A DNA stretch of 64,000 nt from CAYOZN01 sp964408455 (GCA_964408455.1 CAYOZN010000021.1:1-64000), one strand, 5' to 3'. Shown: positions 30,772 to 40,108, counted from the stretch's first letter. Made by a program: numbers and translations. The notes: a model not told the origin generated them from the letters alone.

Positions 30772-32541
30772 ATGCCCATGCGCAAACTCAACATCGTTCA
30801 CGTCACGCACGAGGCCGTCGCCAAGGTGGGCGGCATCGGCGCTGTTCTCGAAGGTCTGCTCACGTCGGCGCCGTACGACGAGACGGTCGATCGCACGATC
30901 CTGGTGTGCCCGCTGTTTGGCAGCGACGGGCCGGTGGATATGCGGCTGGGAGAAGAAGGCGAGGTGCTCTACTCGTCGCTGGATAATCGCTGCACCGGTC
31001 CCTATGCCGGGGCATTCATGCACGTGCAGCAGCACTATCACGTGGAGATCGTGTATGGGCGGCGGCTGCTGCGCGATCCGCTCTCGGGGCGGCAGGAGCG
31101 GCCGGAAGTGCTGCTGATCGACGTGGGTCGCATGAACCAGGCGCTGGTGAACGATTTCAAGGCGCGCCTGTTCCATGCGTTCGGTGTTCAGTCGACGCGC
31201 TACGAGCACAGCTGGGATTATGAGCAGTACGTGCGAATCGCGGAGCCGGCGCTGGCGGCGCTGCGGGCGCTGGGCGTGCTGGGGCCGGAGAGCGACTGCG
31301 TCGTGGTGGGCCACGAGTACATGGGCATGCCGACGGCACTGGCGGCCCGGCTGCACGGCGACGGCTTTCGCACGGCCTATCACGCCCACGAAACGCCGAC
31401 GGCCCGGAAGATCGTCGAGGAGCATCCCGGCCACGACACGATGTTCTACAACGTGCTGGCCCGTGCGGCGGAGCAGAACCTGACGATCGCAGACGTGTTC
31501 GGCGACCAGAGCGGCTACTACCGCCACAGCCTGGCAGAGGCGAGCCGGCATCTGGACGTGACGCTGGCCGTGGGCGACCACGTGGTGTCGGAACTGCGAT
31601 CGCTGTCGCCGCAGATGAAGGAAAGCAACATCAAGCTGGCCTACAACGGCATCCCTGCCAGCGAGGTGACACTGGACGAGGCGCTGGCCAGCAAGGAGCG
31701 GCTCCAGCGCTACGCCGAGGCGCTCCTGGGCGACCGGCCGGACTACGTGTTCACGCACGTGACGCGCATGTCGGTCAGCAAGGGGCTCTGGCGGGACGTG
31801 CGGGTGATGTCGCACGTCGAGCAGCACCTTCGCGAAATGAGGAAGTCGGCCGTACTGTTCGTCCTGTCCACCGAGCTGGGCGGGCCGCGCCGGCGCGAGG
31901 ACATCCTGCACATGGAGCGCTGGTGGGACTGGCCGGTGGCACATCGCGAGGGCGCGCCGGACCTGTCGGGGGGCGAGGCGCTGTTCTACCAGGCGGTGCA
32001 GGCATTCAACGCGCGATCGCGGAACTGCAAGATCATCTTCGTGAACCAGTTCGGCTGGGAGCGGGCCCTGTGCGGCCTGCGGATGCCGGAGGACATGCAC
32101 TTTCGCGATGTGCGCGCGGGGAGCGACGTGGAATTCGGACAGTCGATCTACGAGCCGTTCGGCATCGCCCAGGTGGAGGCGCTGTCGTTCGGGGCGATCT
32201 GCGTGATGAGCAGTGCCTGCGGGTGCAGGTTCTTCGCGGAACGGGCGGCAGGGCCGTCCGGTTCGCCGAACATCATCGTTGCCGATTACACGGCCTACCA
32301 CGCGCATCCGGATACGATCGACGGCTACAAGATGATCAAGCGCGAAGAGCGCGAGGCCTTCGCCGAGGAGGTGGCGGAGCGGGTGGCGGTGCGGATGATC
32401 GAGCGGCTGCCGAAGACGCGCGAGGAGAAGGCGGAGTGCATTCGCCGTGGGTATGAACTGGCGCGGCGGATGAGTTGGGACGCGGTGGCGCGCGAATATT
32501 TTTTGCCGGCGATGTTTGAGATTACGCGCGGGAGGGGCTGA
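30772..32541 (+). CDS. starch/glycogen synthase-like glycosyltransferase
   Basis: GT-B fold protein of 589 residues. The N-terminal block NIVHVTHEAVAKVGGIGAVL is the sugar-nucleotide site typical of glycogen and starch synthases. HEYMGMPTALAARL, HETPTARKI, AYNGIPASE and the C-terminal SIYEPFGIAQVEALSFGAI (donor-binding Glu) complete the fold. A related branch makes other glucans, so the product is not certain. ATG 30772 begins the conserved domain and a second ATG lies two codons later. No branching enzyme or phosphorylase is adjacent. A 7-bp repeat tract starts 8 nt after the stop codon. Confidence 0.88.
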   Translation: MPMRKLNIVHVTHEAVAKVGGIGAVLEGLLTSAPYDETVDRTILVCPLFGSDGPVDMRLGEEGEVLYSSLDNRCTGPYAGAFMHVQQHYHVEIVYGRRLLRDPLSGRQERPEVLLIDVGRMNQALVNDFKARLFHAFGVQSTRYEHSWDYEQYVRIAEPALAALRALGVLGPESDCVVVGHEYMGMPTALAARLHGDGFRTAYHAHETPTARKIVEEHPGHDTMFYNVLARAAEQNLTIADVFGDQSGYYRHSLAEASRHLDVTLAVGDHVVSELRSLSPQMKESNIKLAYNGIPASEVTLDEALASKERLQRYAEALLGDRPDYVFTHVTRMSVSKGLWRDVRVMSHVEQHLREMRKSAVLFVLSTELGGPRRREDILHMERWWDWPVAHREGAPDLSGGEALFYQAVQAFNARSRNCKIIFVNQFGWERALCGLRMPEDMHFRDVRAGSDVEFGQSIYEPFGIAQVEALSFGAICVMSSACGCRFFAERAAGPSGSPNIIVADYTAYHAHPDTIDGYKMIKREEREAFAEEVAERVAVRMIERLPKTREEKAECIRRGYELARRMSWDAVAREYFLPAMFEITRGRG

Positions 32542-32548
32542 CGGAATA

Positions 32549-32632
32549 CAAAATGCAAAATGCAAAATGTAAAATGTAAAATGTAAAATGCTGAATGCTT
32601 GATGCTGAATGCTGACTGCTGAATGCTTGATG
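32549..32632. repeat. heptamer-periodic tract, 12 units
   Basis: Twelve successive 7-bp units read three CAAAATG, three TAAAATG, then CTGAATG, CTTGATG, CTGAATG, CTGACTG, CTGAATG and CTTGATG. The 7-bp phase is unbroken for 84 bp directly after the glycosyltransferase gene. Confidence 0.85.
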
Positions 32633-32695
32633 CTTAAAAATATTTGGTGAACGTTGGATGTTGGCTGGCGGGCGCCGGATTGCGGATAGTGGAAG

Positions 32696-33175
32696 GTGAA
32701 GCGGATTCGCGCCTGGCACAAGGCGATGATTGCAATCGGTGCATTGATCGCATCGATTACCATCGTGTTCACGATTGCCGCGCGATTGCGGGAGGTGGGA
32801 GTGTGTCGAACGGTCTGCCGGGCGCACCTTCTTGGAACCTGGTCGGCAATGACAACTTATGCCGAAAAGGAGCCAAACGGTGCCTTTCCTGACGATCTTG
32901 CCAAGTTGATTACGGCTGACATTCTGACGGCCAAGCAATTTACCTGCCCGTCCGATCGCAGAGGCGGGCGTTCCTATTATTACTTGTCGGGGTACACGAT
33001 GCATTCCGATCCCAATCAGATTCTGATTTACGAAGATCCTTCGGTGCACGGCGAGGGCGGGACCGTGTTGTACCTGAATGGGCGCACAGAGTTTGTCGAT
33101 AACCCGAAGTTTCAGCAGATGATCGATTCGCTCATGCTACCGGATGGAACGCCGTATGCGCCGCACAGGCGGTGA
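32696..33175 (+). CDS. prepilin-like H-X9-DG family fragment or short relative
   Basis: Protein of 159 residues from a GTG start. One membrane helix (AMIAIGALIASITIVFTIAA) is followed by a short external domain with CPSDRRGGRSYYYLSGYT and VHGEGGTVLYLNGRTEFVD. The last part keeps the H-X9-DG spacing of planctomycete prepilin-type proteins but with Asn in place of Asp (H-X9-NG). The usual type IV pilin cleavage site is not evident and the protein is about half the family length. It may be a diverged or shortened member whose role cannot be inferred. Confidence 0.62.
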   Translation: MKRIRAWHKAMIAIGALIASITIVFTIAARLREVGVCRTVCRAHLLGTWSAMTTYAEKEPNGAFPDDLAKLITADILTAKQFTCPSDRRGGRSYYYLSGYTMHSDPNQILIYEDPSVHGEGGTVLYLNGRTEFVDNPKFQQMIDSLMLPDGTPYAPHRR

Positions 33176-33211
33176 CGTTTCTTGCAGCGGGACAGAGGCC
33201 GAGAGTTGTGA

Positions 33212-33253
33212 GCTGAGATCTGAGATTTGAGTTTTCAGATTTTAGATTAAAGT
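33212..33253. repeat. heptamer-periodic tract, 6 units
   Basis: GCTGAGA, TCTGAGA, TTTGAGT, TTTCAGA, TTTTAGA and TTAAAGT follow in 7-bp register, 36 bp after the preceding gene. The consensus resembles the tract at 44655 on the opposite strand. Confidence 0.65.
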
Positions 33254-33425
33254 TCGCGATTCCTGGATTTTTTTCCAGATACGAACCATTGGCACCGAAC
33301 GGGAGTGTCTCGACAGGCAGTTACCGACTCACTCCCGCTCACTCTGTCTCACTGCCTCTCCGCATTCTCTGCGCGAAGAGTCCAAATATCGCGGTTCCGA
33401 AACGCAGCTATGCTAAGATTCGCCG

Positions 33426-34763
33426 ATGGCCGGTTCGCACCACGTGGTAATCATCGGGGGCGGGTTTGGCGGGCTGTACGCCGCGCGGCGGCTGCGGCGC
33501 GCGAACGTCAGGCTCACGCTGATCGACCGGCGGAATTTTCATCTGTTCCAGCCGCTGCTCTACCAGGTGGCAACCGGCGGCTTGTCGCCGGCGAACATCG
33601 CGGCGCCGCTGCGGGCACTTCTGAAGCGGCAGAAGAATGCGAGCGTGGTGCTGGGTGAGGCGGTCGATGTCGACGTCTCCGGGCGACGGGTGTTGCTGGC
33701 GGACGGCGCGGCGATTTCGTACGACACGCTGATCGTAGCGACAGGCTCGCGGCACTCTTATTTCGGCCGCGACGAGTGGGAGCCGCATGCCCCGGGGCTG
33801 AAGACGATCGAGGATGCGACCGATCTGCGGCGGCGGCTGCTGCTGGCGTTTGAGGCGGCGGAGCGGGAGCCGGACGCGGCGCGGCGGGAGCAGTTGCTGA
33901 CGTTCGTGGTGATCGGGGGCGGGCCGACCGGCGTGGAGATGGCGGGGGCGGTTGCCGAGCTGGCGCAGCACACGCTGGTGCGCGATTTTCGGCGGATTGA
34001 TCCCGCGCGGGCGCGGATTCACCTGGTCGAGGCCGCGGACCGGGTGCTGCCGCCGTTTCCGCCGGCCCTGTCGGAGAAGGCCGCGGCATCGCTGGCGCGG
34101 CTGGGCGTGACGGTGCACACGGGCATGAAGGTGACGGAGCTGAAGCCCTGTTCTGGCGGGCAGGCGGCCGGCGAAGACGGCGGCGATGCCGTTGAGCTGA
34201 CACAGGCGGTCCTGCGCCGTGAGGACGGCCGCGAACAAAACATCGTGGCCGGCAGCGTGATATGGGCGGCGGGGGTGCAGGCATCGCCACTGGGCGCCGT
34301 GCTGGCGCGGGCGACCGGTGCGCCGCTCGACCGGGCCGGGCGGGTGACGGTCAACGCCGATCTGACGCTGCCGGGGCACCGGGAGATCTTCGTGATCGGC
34401 GATCTGGCGATGTTCACGCACCAGACGGGCAGACCGCTGCCCGGTGTCGCGCCCGTGGCCATGCAGCAGGGGCGATACGTGGCCGACGTGATGCGGGCAC
34501 GGCTGCGCGGGCTGGCGTCGCCGGCGTTTCGCTACCGCGACAAGGGCAACCTGGCGACGATCGGCCGTGCCGCGGCGGTGGCAGATTTCGGCTGGATCCG
34601 GTTGTCGGGCTACGTGGCGTGGCTGCTGTGGCTGTTCGTGCACCTGGCATATATCATCCAGTTTGACAACCGGGTGCTGGTGATGGTGCAGTGGGCGTGG
34701 AATTATTTTACGCGGAACCGATCGGCGCGGTTGATTACGCGGGAGCATCGGGAAGACGGGTGA
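33426..34763 (+). CDS. ndh: type II NADH:quinone oxidoreductase
   Basis: Flavoprotein of 445 residues that passes electrons from NADH to quinone without pumping protons. The FAD site VVIIGGGFGGLYAARRL is at the start. The dinucleotide site for NADH, FVVIGGGPTGVEMAG, lies near residue 160, and the quinone-side motif GVAPVAMQQGRYVA near 340. The end (YVAWLLWLFVHLAYI) is hydrophobic and probably anchors the enzyme at the membrane. Length and motif order are those of bacterial Ndh. It stands alone, with no complex I genes nearby. Confidence 0.9.
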   Translation: MAGSHHVVIIGGGFGGLYAARRLRRANVRLTLIDRRNFHLFQPLLYQVATGGLSPANIAAPLRALLKRQKNASVVLGEAVDVDVSGRRVLLADGAAISYDTLIVATGSRHSYFGRDEWEPHAPGLKTIEDATDLRRRLLLAFEAAEREPDAARREQLLTFVVIGGGPTGVEMAGAVAELAQHTLVRDFRRIDPARARIHLVEAADRVLPPFPPALSEKAAASLARLGVTVHTGMKVTELKPCSGGQAAGEDGGDAVELTQAVLRREDGREQNIVAGSVIWAAGVQASPLGAVLARATGAPLDRAGRVTVNADLTLPGHREIFVIGDLAMFTHQTGRPLPGVAPVAMQQGRYVADVMRARLRGLASPAFRYRDKGNLATIGRAAAVADFGWIRLSGYVAWLLWLFVHLAYIIQFDNRVLVMVQWAWNYFTRNRSARLITREHREDG

Positions 34764-34788
34764 TTCGCCGGCGGCACGCTTGATATAT

Positions 34789-34822
34789 AAAAAAGGCCGG
34801 ACCGAGAGGCTCGGTCGCGGCC
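34789..34822 (-). terminator. Rho-independent terminator of the small heat-shock operon
   Basis: On the minus strand, GGCCGC-GACCGAG, a 3-nt loop and CTCGGTC-CGGCC form a long stem followed directly by six T. It lies downstream of the last hsp20 gene and so should end that operon. Confidence 0.8.
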
Positions 34823-34873
34823 AGCCTACGGCTCCAGCGATTCGCGCGGGGTCAAACGCGTGACATCTCCCCT

Positions 34874-34921
34874 ATGACGCCCAGCATGCCTGCTCCCGGC
34901 GCGCCGGGATTAGGCATGGCA
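34874..34921. repeat. palindromic repeat, GCATGCCT...AGGCATGG family, copy 1
   Basis: GCATGCCT pairs with AGGCATGG around an inner perfect palindrome TCCCGGCGCGCCGGGA. A second copy with a different inner part lies at 53968-54011. Both end in GGCATGGCACCC. Confidence 0.65.
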
Positions 34922-34955
34922 CCCCGTTCAGTCGGTAAACTCCAGCGTCCTGCCC

Positions 34956-35441
34956 TTAAGCCTTTTTCACTTCGATGCGCTTCGGCTGGGCCTCGGGGCG
35001 CTTCTGGACGACGACGGTGAGGACGCCATTCTTGAACGAGGCATCGACCTTGTCGGCGTCGATCGACGTCGGAAGCTGGACGGCGCGATGGAAGCTGCCG
35101 AACTGCCGTTCGACGAAGTGATAGTCCTTCTTCTTCTCTTCGCGTTCCTGCTTCTTCTCGCCGCGCACGCTGAGCGTGGTGCCGGTCACGTTGATCTCCA
35201 CATCCTTCGGATCGACGCCGGGCAATTCGGCGCGGACCGTGACTTCCTTCTCGGTCTCGTCGACATCCATGGCCGGGCCGAAGCCGCCCATGGGGAAGTC
35301 GCGGGAGAAGTCCATGCTCCAGGGATCGCGCATGAAGCGCTCGAACAGGTTGTCCATCTCGTTGCGAAGCCGCGAGAGCCCGCGCTCGGGCTGCGACAGA
35401 TCGCGTTCGTCTCGTTTGGTTCTCCACGGAACAAGGTTCAT
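34956..35441 (-). CDS. small heat-shock protein Hsp20 (third of three)
   Basis: Alpha-crystallin family chaperone of 161 residues that holds unfolded proteins. The alpha-crystallin domain runs from MDVDETEKEVTVRAELPGV to FKNGVLTVVVQKRPEA, with the characteristic A-x-x-(K/N)GVL motif. The N-terminus (PWRTKRDERDL..LFERF) is the variable oligomerisation arm. The C-terminal I-x-V motif for oligomer assembly is present as RIEV. It is the last gene of three tandem copies on the minus strand, followed by a strong terminator. Confidence 0.93.
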   Translation of the reverse strand: MNLVPWRTKRDERDLSQPERGLSRLRNEMDNLFERFMRDPWSMDFSRDFPMGGFGPAMDVDETEKEVTVRAELPGVDPKDVEINVTGTTLSVRGEKKQEREEKKKDYHFVERQFGSFHRAVQLPTSIDADKVDASFKNGVLTVVVQKRPEAQPKRIEVKKA

Positions 35442-35519
35442 GATTGCACCTCCATGAACACGTGAAAGTGTATGGCCGTGAGCCGTTGTCGCCGGCGCGA
35501 AATTGCCGCGGGCGAACGG

Positions 35520-35918
35520 TTACGTCGATCGGACTTCAATCTTGCGCGGCCGGGCGGCCTCGGCCTTGGGCATCGTTACCGTGAGCACGCCATTCTCGAT
35601 GCGGGCGCTGATGCGATTCGCATCGATGTCCTCGTTGATCTCGAAGGCGCGATGGAAGTTGCCCACGCCGTACTCGCGCGCGACAAAGTCCGTCTGTTCT
35701 TCATTGCGGCGGGGGGCGACGGACGCGTTGATGGTCATGGTGCCGCGCTCGTAATGAATGTCGATGCCTTCGGGGCGTGCGCCGGGGACGTCGGCGACGA
35801 GCACCAGCTCGTCGGGAGTTTCAAAGATATCGACGGCCGGGGCATAGGTGCGAAGCTGCCGCGTCTGCTGCCGCGGCACGTCGTTGTCGCGCTTGTTTTG
35901 CAGTTGTGTCTGAGCCAT
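35520..35918 (-). CDS. small heat-shock protein Hsp20 (second of three)
   Basis: Hsp20 of 132 residues from ATG 35918, with GGAGG ten bases upstream. The domain starts at APAVDIFETPDELVLVADVPG and ends RIENGVLTVTMPKAEAAR, with KIEV as the C-terminal I-x-V motif. The N-terminal arm is short. It is 78 bp upstream of the third hsp20 gene. The three proteins differ clearly in the arms, so they may form mixed oligomers. Confidence 0.92.
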   Translation of the reverse strand: MAQTQLQNKRDNDVPRQQTRQLRTYAPAVDIFETPDELVLVADVPGARPEGIDIHYERGTMTINASVAPRRNEEQTDFVAREYGVGNFHRAFEINEDIDANRISARIENGVLTVTMPKAEAARPRKIEVRST

Positions 35919-36019
35919 GAAATTTACCTCCGATCCGAGCGAACCCGCGTGGTTCGCGATATTGTATTTTTCCGATGCTTGACCAGCCGTTGTGCGGCGC
36001 GCCGGTTGCACTGCCGCGA

Positions 36020-36457
36020 TTACTCCTGCGTCTTGACGTCGATCTTCTTTGCCCGCGCGGCCTCGGCCTTGGGCAGCAGGACGGTGAGCACGCCGTCCTT
36101 CAGGCTGGCCTCGGCGCGTTCGGGATCGATCTCGACGGCCAGCGCGATGGTGCGGGAGAATTCGCCCGCGCCGCGCTCCTGGCGATGGAAGGTGACGTTT
36201 TCGCCGGTCTCGCGGGAGCGCGTGCCCTTGATGGTGATCTCGCTGCCGAGGACTTCGACATTGAGGTTCTCCATCTTGAGACCAGGCACCTCGGCCTCGA
36301 GTACGAACCGCTCGCCGTCTTCCCAGAGACAGACCGGCGGATAGGCAGCTGTGCGGAAGGCCAGATCGAAATCGGGCAGGAAGTCTGCAAAGGCGCGGTC
36401 GAAACCGCGGCGGAACTGGTTGAAGGTCCCCATGGGTGTGAGTCTTCGGAGCAACAT
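36020..36457 (-). CDS. small heat-shock protein Hsp20 (first of three)
   Basis: Hsp20 of 145 residues. ATG 36457 has a perfect AAAGGAGG nine bases upstream; the frame open to 36571 is longer only because the leader lacks stops. The alpha-crystallin domain spans YPPVCLWEDGERFVLEAEVPG to ASLKDGVLTVLLPKAE, ending KIDV. It is the promoter-proximal gene of the trio. I saw no CIRCE inverted repeat in the leader, so control is more likely through a heat-shock or ECF sigma factor. Confidence 0.93.
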   Translation of the reverse strand: MLLRRLTPMGTFNQFRRGFDRAFADFLPDFDLAFRTAAYPPVCLWEDGERFVLEAEVPGLKMENLNVEVLGSEITIKGTRSRETGENVTFHRQERGAGEFSRTIALAVEIDPERAEASLKDGVLTVLLPKAEAARAKKIDVKTQE

Positions 36458-36859
36458 CGTGCGTTCCTCCTTTCTGAAGGCAGCATCGAAACAGCCGCCG
36501 CGAACCTCCGCGGCGTTCCGCTCTGACGAGATTACAAGACCCGTGCCAGTGCGCTTTAGAGCATAGGCCATTCTTCCTAAGGTTAGGCGAATAAAAGGGT
36601 TACATTATTGATAATCGGGATCGCAAGGGTCGGAAACTGTCAGTTTGGCGGTGGGTGGCAGGCAGGGGGCGGGGGATTTCGCAGCATTGCGGTCGTTTTC
36701 GCGCTGCGGCGTGGCTCCTAAAATGGCCCCTTCGCAGCCGACAGGTGCTGCATGCATTTTGCCCGGGCCGTCAGACGTCGGTCGCAGGGAGGCGACCGGC
36801 CGGCCGCGTTGACTGCCGCCCACCCGCCGACGGTTCTGACAGGGAGGATATCCGCATTC
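36458..36859. other. divergent promoter region between hsp20 genes and the ABC exporter
   Basis: No gene was seen. The region contains the leader of the hsp20 operon and of the exporter, which has AGGGAGGA at 36841-36848 before its ATG. No recognisable operator was identified. Confidence 0.5.
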
Positions 36860-39115
36860 ATGCCCATCATCGGAGGCCCATCGACCAACCGGGGGAAGAC
36901 TGCCAGAAAAGGGGCCTCGCCGGTTCACTTTCTGCGGGTGCTGGAGTTTGCACGGCCGTTTCGCCGGACGCTGGGGGTGGCGGTGGCGTGTGTCGTGTTT
37001 GTGGCACTCACCTATTCGCTGAACATTCTGGCGTTGTTGCCCCTGATCAAGGTGATCGCGGACGAGCAGCCGATCTCGACGTGGATACAGCAGATGGCGG
37101 TCGAGGACCGGCTGGGCGTGGACATGCCGGAAACCAAGGGGTCGGCACGGCTGCTGCGCGTGGAGAAGGACTCGCCGCTGTCGAAGCTGGCGGACGCGGA
37201 CGACGAGTTGATCGGCATCGGCGGCACGCGCATGTCACCGGCGGAGCTGGTCCGGACCCTGGCCTTCGCGCCGGAGGGCGAGACGGTTTCGTTGTTGGTT
37301 CTGCGGCGGGGGGAGAACCGGGAGTTCGCAGCGGCGGTGGCCATGCCGGAGGTGTCGTGGTTGAGTCACCAGTCGCTGCGGCTGTCGCAGTGGATGCCGG
37401 CGGGCGACACGCGCGAGAGCCAGTGGCGGCTGCTCTACCTGATTGCGGGCATCGTGCTGGCGATCGGCGTCGTCGGGGGCATCTGCCGGTTCTTCGGCGA
37501 GTTTCTGATCTCGCTGGTGGCGGGCAAGGTGGTGCTGGCGATGCGGAAGCGCATGTACCAGCGGGTGCTGGCGCTGCCGGTGGCCCATTTCGCGACGCAC
37601 GGCGTGGCAGACTTGATGACGCGCTTCGTGCAGGACAGCCAGGATATCTATCGCGGGCTGGTGTTCGTATTTGCGAAGAGCCTGCGCGAGCCGCTCAAGG
37701 CGATGTTCGTATTCGGAGCTGCGCTGATCATCGACTGGCGCATCACGCTGCTGGCGGTGGTGGCGGCGCCGCTCGCCGGTGTGCTGATCAGCCGCTTCGG
37801 CAAGCGCATCCGGCGGGCCAACAAGCGCCTGCTCGGCGACTACGGCACGATGCTGGCCACGCTGGAAGGGGCGCTCAACGGGATTCGCGTGGTGAAGGGC
37901 TACGCGATGGAGAAGTACGAGCGGCGCCACCTGCACGCGGTGGACAATCAGATATTCCGGCAGCAGCTCAAGATCGCGCGGATCGAGGCGATGGCGAGTC
38001 CGATGTTCGAAACGGTCGGGCGGATCGCGGCGACCATCGCGATTCTGTACTTCGCGAGCCTGATGTTTGACGGGCACATGACTTTCTCGAAATTCGGCAC
38101 GCTGGCGGCCTGCATGGCCGGCATCTTCGATCCCATTCGAAAGATGTCGTCGTTCTACAACCGCATGATGCGGGCGAACGCGGCGCTGGACCGGGTGTAC
38201 GAGGTGATCGACATGCCGGTGCAGGTGCCGGACGATCATCTGAAGCCGGCGATGCCGGCGTTTGCCGAGTCGATCGAGTTTCGCGACGTGGTGTTCACCT
38301 ATGAGGGGGCGAATCGGCCGGCCATCGACGGCGTGAGCCTGACGATCCGGCGCGGGGAGAAGGTGGCTTTCGTCGGCCCGAACGGCTCGGGCAAGACGAC
38401 GCTGCTTTCGCTATTGATGCGGTTCTTCGATCCGGAGCAGGGGGCGATGCTGATCGACGGGCGCGATGCGCGCGATTTTTCGCTGGCGTCGCTGCGGCGG
38501 CAGATGAGCCTGATCACGCAGGATACGGTCATTTTCGCCGACACCATCGCGAACAACATCGCGTATGGTGACGACGAGTTGATTCGCCGCATCGTGTTGA
38601 AGGCGCGGCACCCGGATCGGCAATACGATCTGGAAGACGGGCATGCGCGGATCGTCGAGGCCGCGAAGGCGGCGTTCGCGGATGAATTCATCCGCCAGAA
38701 GCCGGACGGCTACGATACGTACGTCGGCGAGAAGGGGGCGCAGCTGTCGGGCGGACAGAAGCAGCGGATCGCGATCGCGCGGGCGATATTGCGGAACGCG
38801 CCGATCTTCATCTTCGACGAGGCGACGAGCCAGATCGATGCGGAAAGCGAGCAGAAGATCCACGACGCCGTGGAGGAGTTTTTGAAGGACCGGACGGCAT
38901 TGATCATCGCGCATCGGTTTTCGACGATTCTCCAGGCCGACCGGATCGTGGTGATGGATGCGGGGCAGGTGGTGGACATCGGGCGGCACGAAGAGCTGAT
39001 CCGGCGGTGTGCCATCTATAAGTCGCTGTACGGCAGCCAGATCATCCGCGACGAAACTATCAACGACGACGCAAACGGCGCGCGGGTGGCGAGCGGGGAG
39101 ACGGTGGTCAGTTGA
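36860..39115 (+). CDS. ABC exporter (MsbA-like half-transporter) with a PDZ-like domain in the first external loop
   Basis: Protein of 751 residues with membrane and ATPase parts fused. TM1 (about 38-62) and TM2 (about 188-210) are separated by some 120 residues instead of the usual short loop. The loop contains a PDZ-like domain (about 92-160: ARLLRVEKDSPLSKL, DELIGIGGTRM, ETVSLLVLRRGE). The ATPase has Walker A GPNGSGKTTLL, signature LSGGQKQRIAIARA and Walker B IFIFDEATSQ; about 28 extra residues lie after NIAYGDD, before the signature. Homodimers of this class export lipids, polysaccharide precursors or peptides. ATG 36860 follows AGGGAGGA. Confidence 0.9.
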   Translation: MPIIGGPSTNRGKTARKGASPVHFLRVLEFARPFRRTLGVAVACVVFVALTYSLNILALLPLIKVIADEQPISTWIQQMAVEDRLGVDMPETKGSARLLRVEKDSPLSKLADADDELIGIGGTRMSPAELVRTLAFAPEGETVSLLVLRRGENREFAAAVAMPEVSWLSHQSLRLSQWMPAGDTRESQWRLLYLIAGIVLAIGVVGGICRFFGEFLISLVAGKVVLAMRKRMYQRVLALPVAHFATHGVADLMTRFVQDSQDIYRGLVFVFAKSLREPLKAMFVFGAALIIDWRITLLAVVAAPLAGVLISRFGKRIRRANKRLLGDYGTMLATLEGALNGIRVVKGYAMEKYERRHLHAVDNQIFRQQLKIARIEAMASPMFETVGRIAATIAILYFASLMFDGHMTFSKFGTLAACMAGIFDPIRKMSSFYNRMMRANAALDRVYEVIDMPVQVPDDHLKPAMPAFAESIEFRDVVFTYEGANRPAIDGVSLTIRRGEKVAFVGPNGSGKTTLLSLLMRFFDPEQGAMLIDGRDARDFSLASLRRQMSLITQDTVIFADTIANNIAYGDDELIRRIVLKARHPDRQYDLEDGHARIVEAAKAAFADEFIRQKPDGYDTYVGEKGAQLSGGQKQRIAIARAILRNAPIFIFDEATSQIDAESEQKIHDAVEEFLKDRTALIIAHRFSTILQADRIVVMDAGQVVDIGRHEELIRRCAIYKSLYGSQIIRDETINDDANGARVASGETVVS

Positions 39116-39421
39116 GATCTGGTCGAAAAGTTCCGCTCCGCGTACGCGATGTCTATCTCCGGAGACAGATAACCAGCGCGCGGGCGAAACTCGGTCGGGC
39201 TGCAACCGTCCGGCGGCAGCGGAATCCTGCGAACGCATGCCACTCAGCGGGAAGCCCCGAATAATGGGTTGCGGCCACCCAATCACCGGCCGACGGGTTG
39301 GAGTCGACGGTCGAATAGAGGTAACCGTGAAATGCTTTTTTTCTTGACGACGTTGGAACAGTGGAGCACCAAAGAATCTCATCATAGCGGCGGTGATCCC
39401 GTACCTCAGGTGAAATAGGTC
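39116..39421. other. no gene seen
   Basis: Spacer between the exporter and a small membrane protein. It becomes less GC-rich toward its right end. No repeat or terminator of note was found. Confidence 0.45.
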
Positions 39422-39952
39422 ATGGCCAAATGCATCGGAACGTGGATTTCGGCCACACTATTACTATTCACTTTTTTTTTCTGGCTTATCAGCTATCTGG
39501 CGATCGATCGCTGGTCCCAAGCGTCGCAAAAAGCAGAGTACCAAGTCTACTCTAGCCAAGGGGTGTTGATTTTCTGCCAGATCAAAGGTTGGAGTGAACC
39601 CTATCCATTTGCCTATGATCGTCGTACTTTTGAAGAATGGAGTGATTTTGGCGACGAGTCAATTTGCGTTCTTTGGAAAGTTCCCGAGTTCTACCCTGTT
39701 GTAAGAAGCGGGTCGCTCAGGGAAGATGGACTGCACCCATTATTTCTGATTTCAATTCCCTATTGGGTTATTGCACTCCTGTTAAGCATATTACCAGTCG
39801 GGTCAATTCGGCGTTGGCGCCTCCGTCAACGGCGCCTTAACCTTGGTCTTTGCTGCCGTTGCGGCTATGAACTTCGCGGGAGTTCCGGTCGATGTCCAGA
39901 GTGCGGTACGTTACCCGCATTGGCCCGGGTGCGCCACTTTGTCCTCAGGTAG
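39422..39952 (+). CDS. small membrane protein with C-terminal zinc ribbon
   Basis: Protein of 176 residues. Two membrane helices (LLLFTFFFWLISYLAI and PYWVIALLLSILPVG) frame an external segment of about 80 residues. The end carries a compact zinc ribbon, CCRCGYELRGSSGRCPECG, typical of a large group of planctomycete membrane proteins. It is less GC-rich than its neighbours, which may mean recent arrival or relaxed constraint. A paralogue with the same design is at 46510-47223. The function is unknown. Confidence 0.72.
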   Translation: MAKCIGTWISATLLLFTFFFWLISYLAIDRWSQASQKAEYQVYSSQGVLIFCQIKGWSEPYPFAYDRRTFEEWSDFGDESICVLWKVPEFYPVVRSGSLREDGLHPLFLISIPYWVIALLLSILPVGSIRRWRLRQRRLNLGLCCRCGYELRGSSGRCPECGTLPALARVRHFVLR

Positions 39953-40108
39953 AGCGAGGTGAGGCGCGGTAGCGACCAGAGCGAGTAGTCTTGCTGCCGG
40001 CCCAATTTCCTCGAAAACATCCCAACTTTCGCACTTCCCGCGCACTCGCTAAAATCCCCCGTCTTGCCAGATTGTGAGCTTCGCACCCAGCAAGGAAGTT
40101 GTACCACC

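Noticed and set aside
30412..32772. Long open frame of 786 codons on the minus strand
   Set aside because: It lies opposite the glycosyltransferase gene, whose conserved motifs are unambiguous; the antisense product is Arg/His-rich without a family.
35472..36344. Open frame of 290 codons on the plus strand across the hsp20 genes
   Set aside because: It spans the antisense of two Hsp20 genes with clear alpha-crystallin domains.
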